A stretch of 64,000 nt of DNA from positions 1-64,000 of the forward strand of contig JAJRTE010000306.1 of assembly GCA_024278455.1 (NCBI GenBank). The letters run 5' to 3'. Below the pieces are notes generated by a model that was not told the DNA's origin, did no database searches, and worked only from the letters and a program-made list of their open reading frames with translations. Shown here one piece after another: positions 16,654 to 24,429 of the stretch; position 1 is the stretch's first letter, and every line of letters starts with the position of its first letter. The stretch comes from Myxococcota bacterium. Its GTDB lineage: Bacteria > Myxococcota_A > UBA796 > JAJRTE01. The position numbers and the translations under genes were made by a program.

Positions 16654-18564
16654 GTGCGCTTGCGACCGGGGTTCGTGGCGTTGGCGTTCGCTGCCGCCGC
16701 GTGCGCTCCAGATGTTTCCGTCGATCGGTCCGGGCCGCCCGGTCCTGGTATCGAGGCTGGTGAGACCGCGACGGACGACCCGGATGTGCTGGCCACGTCG
16801 CGTCCGGAGCTGGTCCTGAAGCCTGCGCGTGCTTCGATACCATCGGAGGAAGATGTTTCGGCTCTGATACGGCATATCGCCTCGCTGGAACCCGCCTCCC
16901 GGCACAGGGCCTACCAGGCGTTGCTCGAGCGGGGAGAGCGCGGCTACGACGAGGTGTTCCTGGTCGGTCTCAACGAGGATGACATCCGTTCGCTCGAGGT
17001 CGTGGTCGCCTATTTCCGCGATCATCACCCGGATCGAGCCATCGAGCCGTTGATCGATCTGTTGATGTACGTGCAGGGTGACCGCGACATGCGGGATCGT
17101 ATCGTCGAGGCTCTGCAAGGATTCGGTGCCGCGGTGATCGCCCCGGTGGTCTCGCGTCTCGAGAACGAGCCGGCGTCCCATCTTGCCGGGGGAGCCCGCC
17201 AGGGTCTCGAGGAGGTGCTGGCAGGGGCGGTGGACGGGTGCGGGAAGGAGGTGCTCGACCGCTTCCTGGATCGCGCCAGGCCGGAGTGGCTTCTGGCCTA
17301 CGCGAAGGTCGGTGCCGCCCGGAAAGCTGTGCCTCCTGTCGATGCCGAGACGTTTCGCGTGCTCGCCCGAAGGCTCGAGCGCGATAGCGACGCGCGGGCG
17401 GTGGAGGGTGCCTTGCGGATAGTCGCACGGCTGGCGCGGCGTCCGGATCTGCCACGAACGGTGTCTCGAGTCGTGCCAGCCGTGGCGCGCCACCTGGATG
17501 GCGCATCGAGGCGGTGGGCCCTGTACGCACTGGCGATGGTCGCCGATGCCCGTGTGTCGCGGAAGTGCGCGGACCTTGCCGCGCGAAGTCCTCGAGACCG
17601 CTTCTGGGCGCTCCAGGTCCTGGCCACGACCGGGGACTCGAGGCGTATGGGAGCCCTCGTTCGGGCACTGGACGATCCCGCCGCGGACATTCGCGCGGAG
17701 GCGGCTTTCCTGGTGAGTCTCGACCTCGTGCCCGGGGCGGCCCCGGCGCTCCGGCGGCTGCTGCGTGACGGGGATGGCGCCGCGGACCGGTCGGCCGTGG
17801 CGGCGCTGGGGCGGCTTCGCGACCCCGGAGCCCGTCCGATTCTCGAGGCGCTCCTGGAGCGTTCGAGCCTCGAGGTCCAGGCGGATATCCTGAGAGCACT
17901 CCTGGCCAGGGGCGACGCGGAACTCGCCGCTTCGCTACAGGGATGGATGGACATCACGCTGCTCGCACCGGCCCGGGTCGGCACGGTGTCGCTCGAGGCA
18001 CGACCAGGGCGGGACGCTTTCCTGTACGCGCTGTTGCATGTCGCGGTCGATGGAGGCGAGGGGGGGCGGGCCTACCTGTCGCGCCTTGCCGGCGAACTGG
18101 GCGGGGAGGCCGGCAGGATGGCCGCGGCGGTGCTCGAGCTGAGTCGCTGGCTCGGGCAGGGGCTTGGTACGACCTTGGAGCGCGTCGTGCTCGGTGAAAC
18201 GATCGGCCGGGAGGAGGCTGGTGTCCAGTGGCGGGGCCGTGAACTGCCGCTCGGCGCTCGTGAGTCGCTTTTTCTGCTTTGCCCAAGACGGGCCGACGCG
18301 CGGACTCGAGAGGTGCTCGAGGCGATCTTGTTGCGCGCACCCGGCTACCGTGACCGGCTGCTGGCCGCGGAGGCGCTGTACGCACTCGAGGACCCGGCGT
18401 CGATACCCGCGCTGCGCCGTGCGCTGGGCGACCCCTACTTCAGGGATGGTCCCTACCCGCTCTACCGGTTTCCCGTGAGACGGGCCGCGGCTCGAGGCCT
18501 GGAGAAGCTCGGTGTTCGGGTCTCCAGGCATGCTGACAGGACCTACAGCGCCTATTCTCCATGA
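16654..18564 (+). CDS. HEAT-repeat lipoprotein
   Basis: About 636 residues. The frame is open from 16423, but the GTG at 16654 gives a short lipoprotein signal peptide (VRLRPGFVALAFAAAAC) with the lipobox Cys at residue 17, so I prefer it; no strong ribosome site decides the start. The mature part is almost entirely paired helices typical of HEAT/PBS-type repeats: RAVEGALRIVARLARRPDL, RWALYALAMVADARV, RMGALVRALDDPAADIRAEAAFLV, ADRSAVAALGRLRDPGARPILEALL, AAEALYALEDPASIPALRRAL. Such solenoids act as protein scaffolds; the partner is unknown. Lipidation implies an envelope location. CTCGAG occurs 16 times in this gene by hand count. Confidence 0.75.
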   Translation: MRLRPGFVALAFAAAACAPDVSVDRSGPPGPGIEAGETATDDPDVLATSRPELVLKPARASIPSEEDVSALIRHIASLEPASRHRAYQALLERGERGYDEVFLVGLNEDDIRSLEVVVAYFRDHHPDRAIEPLIDLLMYVQGDRDMRDRIVEALQGFGAAVIAPVVSRLENEPASHLAGGARQGLEEVLAGAVDGCGKEVLDRFLDRARPEWLLAYAKVGAARKAVPPVDAETFRVLARRLERDSDARAVEGALRIVARLARRPDLPRTVSRVVPAVARHLDGASRRWALYALAMVADARVSRKCADLAARSPRDRFWALQVLATTGDSRRMGALVRALDDPAADIRAEAAFLVSLDLVPGAAPALRRLLRDGDGAADRSAVAALGRLRDPGARPILEALLERSSLEVQADILRALLARGDAELAASLQGWMDITLLAPARVGTVSLEARPGRDAFLYALLHVAVDGGEGGRAYLSRLAGELGGEAGRMAAAVLELSRWLGQGLGTTLERVVLGETIGREEAGVQWRGRELPLGARESLFLLCPRRADARTREVLEAILLRAPGYRDRLLAAEALYALEDPASIPALRRALGDPYFRDGPYPLYRFPVRRAAARGLEKLGVRVSRHADRTYSAYSP

Positions 18565-18654
18565 AAGTATCGACATAATCGCGGACACGGTGTTGACATT
18601 TGCGGCAACTCCAGCCATGCTGTCGTGAAACTGCGGCCTGGTGTTGGAGTTGAC

Positions 18655-20121
18655 ATGAAGCATACCAGCGCGATCCTGATATCGGCGGCGGGCGCGGTCC
18701 GGCGGGCCGTTCGGATGCTGTTGCCATGCCTGTTCGGACCCCTTCTGCTGTTGTGGCCCTTGCGAGCCACCGCACAGGGGGGGGTGGGCCTTCCCTCCAT
18801 GGACATCCCCCGGGTGGTGGTGCTCCCGTTCTCGGTCCCTGCGGACGCGGAGGACCTCGAGGGGCTTGCCAAGGCGTTGACTCGAGCGGTCGAGCGGGAT
18901 CTTCGGCCGATGGTGGAAGTGGCCACGGTCAGGGCGTCGGTGATTGGCATGCCGGCGTCCGGATGCCTGGTCGATCCGGCGTGCGTGTCTCGAGTGCTCT
19001 CTGCAGGAATAGCCGATGCGTTGATAGTGGGCCAGGTCGAGGTGCCGGGCGGTCCGGTCGCGGAGCCGCGAGTCCTGGTGTCGGTGTTCGCACCGGCATG
19101 GAAGCTTTCCTATGCCGAGAGGTGGACGGCGGCCGCGGAGGCGCCGGTAGCGCTGGCGGCCAAGGCCCTGCTGGGCATGATGCAGAGCCGGGGACGGTCG
19201 GCAACGCCGCCTCCAGCGGTGGTCACCAGCCGGAGCGCAGAAGTTGGAGGGTTCGGACGGGGCGAAGACGGCCTGCGTGACGACGAACTGGAACCGGAGC
19301 CCGACGGTTGGAAGGAGGTTCGGCGGGCGCGGCGCAAGGAGAAGAGAGCCGCGCAGGAGGCCAGGCGTGCCGAGCGGGTGGCGAAGCGGGCGCGACGCAA
19401 GGAAGCCCGGCAGGAGAAGCGGGCACTCGGTCCGGCCGTGGCGTGGCCGGATCCCGCGGAGGACCCGGGCTTCCGGGGTTGGTCCCTGGAGATCGGAGGG
19501 GGGTCCGCGTCCGGGGCGGTGGACGTGGCCGCCGCGAGCCAGGTGACGAGCGCAGAGAATCAATACCGTTGGGCGGTACGCGAGAACGGGCAAGGGTGGA
19601 GTGGGCGAATCGCCGTCTCCCGCATGTTGGGGACCAGGTTCCAGCTCGGGCTCGAGGTCGCCGGGATGACGGAGCGCGGAAGCCTCGAACTCTACTACCA
19701 GCCAGAGGAAGATCCCGCTTACGACGCCTCCCATGCCACCTGGGGCGTCCACCTGCTCGCCGGCGTGGCATGGCGATGGCTTCCGATGACCGCTGGGCGG
19801 TTTCAACCCTACCTCGGTGCCGGTGCCGGTCTGTGGTTCAGTCCTGGGTTCAAGGGGATCGACCAGGAGATCGCCGGCCCGCACGAGAGTTTCGGCCCCT
19901 ACTATCGTCTCCAGGCGAACGGTGGGTTCGGGCTCAGGGTCCTGGTATCGTCCCGGACCTGTGTCGGCCTGGATTTTCGAGGCATCGTGGACCCTGGAGC
20001 CGAGTTCCTGGAGCCGGTGACGAACGCTGACGTGGGGCTGAGCATAGACCAGCTCGCATCTCCCCCGCCACCGAGGCGCGCGGTCGGCCTGTTGAGTGCA
20101 GGCGTCGGGTTCCTGTTCTGA
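18655..20121 (+). CDS. Putative outer-membrane protein with N-terminal TolB-like module
   Basis: About 488 residues from an ATG at 18655. A signal peptide (MLLPCLFGPLLLLWPLRATAQ) precedes a region RVVVLPFSVPADAEDLEGLAKALTRAVERDL, which resembles modules found in TolB-like or GNA1162-type proteins of deltaproteobacteria. A charged Arg/Lys/Glu helix follows at about 220-260. The C-terminal 200 residues alternate like beta-barrel strands (RIAVSRMLGTRFQLGLEVAGM, WGVHLLAGVAWRWL, FQPYLGAGAGLWF) and end in an aromatic strand (SAGVGFLF), typical of outer-membrane beta-barrels. No specific function recognised. It stands alone between the HEAT lipoprotein and the potassium channel gene. Confidence 0.65.
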   Translation: MKHTSAILISAAGAVRRAVRMLLPCLFGPLLLLWPLRATAQGGVGLPSMDIPRVVVLPFSVPADAEDLEGLAKALTRAVERDLRPMVEVATVRASVIGMPASGCLVDPACVSRVLSAGIADALIVGQVEVPGGPVAEPRVLVSVFAPAWKLSYAERWTAAAEAPVALAAKALLGMMQSRGRSATPPPAVVTSRSAEVGGFGRGEDGLRDDELEPEPDGWKEVRRARRKEKRAAQEARRAERVAKRARRKEARQEKRALGPAVAWPDPAEDPGFRGWSLEIGGGSASGAVDVAAASQVTSAENQYRWAVRENGQGWSGRIAVSRMLGTRFQLGLEVAGMTERGSLELYYQPEEDPAYDASHATWGVHLLAGVAWRWLPMTAGRFQPYLGAGAGLWFSPGFKGIDQEIAGPHESFGPYYRLQANGGFGLRVLVSSRTCVGLDFRGIVDPGAEFLEPVTNADVGLSIDQLASPPPPRRAVGLLSAGVGFLF

Positions 20122-20288
20122 CCCCGCTTCGTCGGCATGTGCCGCCTGTCACGGCGGTCGCGGAAACTTGCCGGGGTAGCCCATTGCCGTCCTGCCCGCC
20201 TCAGACTCTCTTTGCAACCCGGTCCGGATTTGGATAGACTGGAAGCGACAGTCGCGGATGCGTGCCACCTGGCCGGGGCCCCGAATCG

Positions 20289-22079
20289 ATGAACTTCTTG
20301 AAAGCCCAGCTCTCCTACTTCTTCAACGAGAGCCGGCTTCGCCGGAATATCCTCGCCATCGGGCGCTATATCGTCTTCCTCTCCACCATCGTCGCCGTGT
20401 GCGCCGTGATTTTCCAGGTCCTCATGGCTCGAGTCGAGGGCAAGTCGTATTCCTGGGCGGCAGGGGTGTACTGGGTCCTGTCGGTGATGAGCACCCTGGG
20501 CATGGGGGATATCGTGTTCGAGAGCGACATCGGGCGCCTGTACACCGCCCTGGTGTTGATCATCGGTATCGTCTTGCTGCTCGTCATGCTGCCGTTCGTT
20601 TTCGTGAACTTCTTCTATGCTCCGTGGCTGGGCGCGCACGTCCGGCTCGAAGCACCCCGGCGCGTGCGTCCTGGCCGGCGTGGCCACGTGGTGGTCACCC
20701 GGTATGACAGCCTTTGCGCCGCCCTGGTTCGCAAGTTGAAGCTGTACGACATCCCCTACTTCGTGCTGGAACCCGATCCCGAGCGGGCGGCGGAACTCGT
20801 GGACATCGGGCTGTCGGTGCTCAATGGACGTCCCGACCGCGCCAAGACCTGGATGGCTGCTCGAGGACGCGATGCCAGGCTGATCGTGGTGAACAGTACC
20901 GACGAAATCAGTACCAACATCGTGCTGACCGCCCGCCATGTCGCCCCGGCTGTTCCGGTGATGGCCGTGGCCGACCGGGTGCACTCGGTCGGCGTGCTGG
21001 AGCTGGCCGGCAGCGACCGGGTGCTGCCGCTCAAGCAGAGGCTCGGGGAGCAGTTGGCGAACCGTGTGAGTGCCCGCCATGCCGAAGCGCATACCATCGG
21101 GTCGATCCTGGACCTGGAGATCGCCGAGTTTCCGGTCCACAGCACCCCGCTGGTGGGCAAGCGTGTGCGAGAACTGGCGCTGCGCGGGATGTTGGGGGTC
21201 AACATTCTCGCCGTCTGGCAGGGTGCCAGGCTGCGGCCTGTCCGTCCGGACCTGGTCCTCGACGAGAGAAGCGTGGTCGTCGTGGCCGGCACGAAGGAGC
21301 AGCTCTCCGCACTCAACGCGTTCCTCGTCATCTATGACGCCAACGAGAGCCCGGTGGTCGTCGTCGGCGGGGGTGTCGTGGGTTGTGCCGTCGCCGCGGC
21401 GCTCCGCCGTGCCGACATTCCCGTCAACCTCGTCGAGGTGGACCCTGACGTGGCCTCGAGCATACAGGGCACGGCCGGGCGGGTGATCGTGGGGGACGCC
21501 GCCGATCCAGTGATCGTGGAGAAAGCCGGGTTGAAGGAGACTCCCAGCGTCGTCATCACGACGAACAACGACGATGTCAACATCTACCTTACCGTGTTCT
21601 ACCGGCGCCTGTGTCCGTCGCTTCGGATCGTTTCCCGGCTGACCAACGAGGAGAATACCGCCGCCATGTGTGGCGCAGGGGCCGATTTCGTGCTCAGCTC
21701 CGCAACCCTGGGCAGCGAAGCCGTCATCTCGTTCATGCAGCATCGAGAAATGGTCGTGCTCGGTGAGGGGACCGACCTGCTCTATGTCCCCCTGCCGCGA
21801 TCGCTCGAGAAGAAGACCCTGGCCGAGAGCGGGATCGCCGCCCGGACCGGACTCAACGTGGTGGGCATTCGCCGGGACGGGGTTGCCATCAGCAATCCGC
21901 CGCCCTCCACGCGGCTCGAGCCCGGCAGCACGCTCATCGCGTTGGGGACCAACGCACAGCTCGACGAATTCGCCCGCCTCTTTTCGTCCAGCCGCTGGTT
22001 CCGGCTGCCCGCGGACATCGCGAAGTTGTTGCGCCACGGGCCGGGGCACGGGGTGGTTTCAGGAGAACGTGGACCATGA
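20289..22079 (+). CDS. TrkA-domain potassium channel
   Basis: 596 residues. The N-terminal part has two transmembrane helices around a pore loop with the filter STLGMGD (about residues 72-79), a variant of TVGYGD. Two RCK/TrkA-N domains follow: the first begins GHVVVTRYDSL and has a weak nucleotide motif, the second begins PVVVVGGGVVGCAVAAAL with an intact GxGxxG-like Rossmann loop and acidic strand end (VNLVEVDPD). Each is followed by a TrkA-C domain (FPVHSTPLVGKRVRELALRG; YVPLPRSLEKKTLAESGI). The protein is a ligand-gated K+ channel or channel subunit of the inner membrane. The ATG at 20289 lies just before the amphipathic N-terminus. The gene overlaps the next by ATGA. Confidence 0.85.
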   Translation: MNFLKAQLSYFFNESRLRRNILAIGRYIVFLSTIVAVCAVIFQVLMARVEGKSYSWAAGVYWVLSVMSTLGMGDIVFESDIGRLYTALVLIIGIVLLLVMLPFVFVNFFYAPWLGAHVRLEAPRRVRPGRRGHVVVTRYDSLCAALVRKLKLYDIPYFVLEPDPERAAELVDIGLSVLNGRPDRAKTWMAARGRDARLIVVNSTDEISTNIVLTARHVAPAVPVMAVADRVHSVGVLELAGSDRVLPLKQRLGEQLANRVSARHAEAHTIGSILDLEIAEFPVHSTPLVGKRVRELALRGMLGVNILAVWQGARLRPVRPDLVLDERSVVVVAGTKEQLSALNAFLVIYDANESPVVVVGGGVVGCAVAAALRRADIPVNLVEVDPDVASSIQGTAGRVIVGDAADPVIVEKAGLKETPSVVITTNNDDVNIYLTVFYRRLCPSLRIVSRLTNEENTAAMCGAGADFVLSSATLGSEAVISFMQHREMVVLGEGTDLLYVPLPRSLEKKTLAESGIAARTGLNVVGIRRDGVAISNPPPSTRLEPGSTLIALGTNAQLDEFARLFSSSRWFRLPADIAKLLRHGPGHGVVSGERGP

Positions 22080-23056
22080 GACCCAACTACCTACCCGCCG
22101 TTCTCGTCATCGTCGCCCTCGTCGGCGTTCTCGCCGGGACCTTCATCTATTTCTCGCGCACGTTGGGGGGGTCGGACAGGCCGGTCGAGAAGGCCGTCGC
22201 CGCCTTCGTGCGCGAACCGCCACCCCCCACCTGGCGGGACGACCAGGTTTCGGCCCCAAACGTGCAGATGGCCATCCAGCAGACCGCCACCGCGCTCAGG
22301 AAGAGGCTCGACGCGCTCGGAGTGGGCTATCCGCCCTCCATGGCTCTCCTGCGCGTGTTCAAGGACGAAAAGGTCCTCGAGCTGTGGGCCGGTCCCACCG
22401 AAGAGGGCTCCCTGGCATTGCTCCGGACCTATCCCCTGTGCCTCGAGCACCACGACCCCTTTCAGAAGGCGAACCAGGCCCCGGACGGCTCGAGCCCGCG
22501 TGGCAGATCCGCACAGGACGGATCGAGCCGGGCCGCGCCGCGGTCCAAGGGCACGGACCGCGGCGGTAAAGAGGATGTCAGGGAGAAGAGGATACCCCCG
22601 ATCCCGGAAGGCTTCTACACGGTCGAGCGGTACTTCACCAAGGATTTCACGTACTTCCTCGCTCTCAAGCTGGACTACCCGAACGCCGCGGACAGGGCGC
22701 GCGCACCGAGGAAGCGAAGGCATCGAGACCTGTTCGTGCGCGGCGGTTGCGCGTTCGACGCGAGCGTTCATGTCGGTATCGAAGGGATAATGGAGGTCTA
22801 CCTCGTCGCGATGGAGGCCCATGCCGCGGGCCAGAAAGAGGTCCCGGTCCACATCTTCCCCACGAGGATGACGCCCGAGGCGGCCGAACGGCTCAGGGCC
22901 GCTGCCGGCCGTGACAGGAAGAGAGCCGCCCTGTACGACCAGCTTCGCGCCGGCTACGCCCTGTTCGAGGCCTCCCACCGGCCCTTCTCCGTCGCCATCG
23001 ATGATCGAGGAGCGTACCACTTCGATGGCACACCCGCACCTGCTGCCACGCCCTGA
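22076..23056 (+). CDS. YafK-like L,D-transpeptidase homologue lacking catalytic His and Cys
   Basis: 326 residues with an N-terminal membrane helix (YLPAVLVIVALVGVLAGTFIYF). The body follows the ErfK/YbiS/YafK layout: LLRVFKDEKVLELWAG, PEGFYTVERYF, YFLALKLDYPNAADRAR, then the active-site stretch and VPVHIFPTRMT. In active YafK proteins the stretch reads HGxCxxxGC, with catalytic His and Cys. Here it is VRGGCAFDAS, so Arg222 and Ser230 replace them while a non-catalytic Cys225 remains. It is probably a non-enzymatic homologue, or one with a different chemistry. A charged insert at about 140-180 is also unusual. The gene is coupled to the potassium channel gene by an ATGA overlap. Confidence 0.65.
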   Translation: MRPNYLPAVLVIVALVGVLAGTFIYFSRTLGGSDRPVEKAVAAFVREPPPPTWRDDQVSAPNVQMAIQQTATALRKRLDALGVGYPPSMALLRVFKDEKVLELWAGPTEEGSLALLRTYPLCLEHHDPFQKANQAPDGSSPRGRSAQDGSSRAAPRSKGTDRGGKEDVREKRIPPIPEGFYTVERYFTKDFTYFLALKLDYPNAADRARAPRKRRHRDLFVRGGCAFDASVHVGIEGIMEVYLVAMEAHAAGQKEVPVHIFPTRMTPEAAERLRAAAGRDRKRAALYDQLRAGYALFEASHRPFSVAIDDRGAYHFDGTPAPAATP

Positions 23057-23364
23057 CCGATGGCGGCCGGGTTTCGCGATCCGTCTCCGTGCGATGGTGC
23101 GCCGTCCAGTCATGTCCCCCAAAGATGATCCAACAGGTGGTGGTCGCGTGTGGTAGAATAGGCGCGGCTCGTGTCCGCGCCACTTTTCCCGTCAGGTTTG
23201 GATTCCCGCGGTGCAATAGAAGGACAGGAGCACCGAATGGATGGCTGTCCTGGGCTCCATGTCCCGGTGCGACGCCCCTGAAGCACCCAACGGAGGCGGG
23301 CCTGCTGGCCATGCCGGTCCGAACAGGGGAGCGCGGACGGCCACGTCAAGGCGAGGGAAGAGCG
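23057..23364. other. Region upstream of the CHAT-sigma operon
   Basis: About 308 bp without a credible gene. It must hold the promoter of the five-gene operon that starts at 23365. A TAGAAT word at 23154-23159 could serve as a -10 element, but I see no matching -35 element and no clear ECF-type motif. Confidence 0.35.
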
Positions 23365-24429
23365 ATGAAAAAAGAACGAGAGCCCCTCGAGACAGCGGGA
23401 GACGCGCAAGTCCCCCAGGAAACTACTGACCATTCCCCGTCGCACGGACCGGGCGGAGCATCGCCTTGCGAGGATCCCGGGTCTGTCCGAGAGGATGGAC
23501 TGGATCGGTTGCTCGACGCCTACCGGCGGCACCGGGATCCATCGGCGCTCGAGCCGTCCCTCGTCGAACTGCGGGCCTACGCACTGGGACGGCTGGACGA
23601 AGCCCGGGCCAGGGAAGTGGCCGCCGCGGTCGAGGCGGACCCGGAGTTGCAAGACATCGTCGAGCGACACCGCAACCCGGACCCGAAACTCCGCGCGGCC
23701 GCACGGAGCGGTTTCGAACGCGGGGTGCGGAAACGGGGCGAGGCGTCAGCGCCTGCCGGGGCGGAGTCCGCGTTGCCGGTGAAGCCGCGATCCGTGCCCG
23801 GGGCCGGGCCGGTCCCCGGTGCGTTGTCGCGGTGGAGAACGTCGCGCTCCACCGTGTCACTGCTTCGTGCATCAGCCGTCCTGGCCGCAGGGGTCGCGGT
23901 GTTTCTCGTCGTGTTTCCCCGGTTCAGCGACCGGGGGGGCGTTGTGGTGGTGCATGAGACATTCGCAAGAGAAGGGGCTCTCAGAGGCAGCACCGAACCG
24001 GTGGAACGGCTGGTGGTCGGGCAGGAGGTACCGATCCGGCTGACCCCCCCGTCGGGCGCGCGTTATGCGCTAATCTTCGTAGTTACCGAGAACGACCTGG
24101 CCGTGGCAGGTGAACTCGCCGTGACAGCGCCGACTGGCCCCAAGGGTGAGCTGGAGGTGCAACAGGTGCACGAGGGAGGAGCGTTTCTCCTCCTGGTCTA
24201 TCTGGACGCGGAGGTGGAGAGCGCTGTCGTTTCGCGGCTTCTCGAGCCGGAACTGGCGCGGGAGCCTGGACTGATCGATGTCTCGAGGGCGGAGCGGAAC
24301 GAGAGGATCCGGACAGCTCTGGGAGGACTGGAGGGGCGCCAGGTATGGATGGAGACATCGGAGTTGTTCAAGGTGGAAAGGGCGAGGGAGAGCGAGGACC
24401 GATGGGGTGTGAGGCAAGGAGGCCGATGA
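23365..24429 (+). CDS. Membrane anti-sigma-like protein, first gene of the CHAT operon
   Basis: 354 residues from an ATG with GAGGGAAG upstream. Residues about 45-115 (LRAYALGRLDEARAREVAAAVEADPELQDIVERH) match the helical anti-sigma domain layout of zinc-finger anti-sigma factors but lack the Cys/His ligands. A single membrane helix follows at about 166-185 (SLLRASAVLAAGVAVFLVVF). The C-terminal 170 residues form a beta-rich, probably periplasmic domain (VHETFAREGALRG ... RYALIFVVTENDLAVAGEL). Together with the sigma gene at 28123 in the same coupled operon, an anti-sigma role is likely but inferred. The stop overlaps the TPR-CHAT start as ATGA. It might be a proteolytic substrate of the neighbouring CHAT proteases. 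Confidence 0.65.
   Translation: MKKEREPLETAGDAQVPQETTDHSPSHGPGGASPCEDPGSVREDGLDRLLDAYRRHRDPSALEPSLVELRAYALGRLDEARAREVAAAVEADPELQDIVERHRNPDPKLRAAARSGFERGVRKRGEASAPAGAESALPVKPRSVPGAGPVPGALSRWRTSRSTVSLLRASAVLAAGVAVFLVVFPRFSDRGGVVVVHETFAREGALRGSTEPVERLVVGQEVPIRLTPPSGARYALIFVVTENDLAVAGELAVTAPTGPKGELEVQQVHEGGAFLLLVYLDAEVESAVVSRLLEPELAREPGLIDVSRAERNERIRTALGGLEGRQVWMETSELFKVERARESEDRWGVRQGGR

Noticed and set aside
20289-22079. Treating the channel as a TrkA transporter subunit without a pore
   Set aside because: The N-terminal part has two helices with a recognisable, if variant, selectivity filter, so a channel is the better call.
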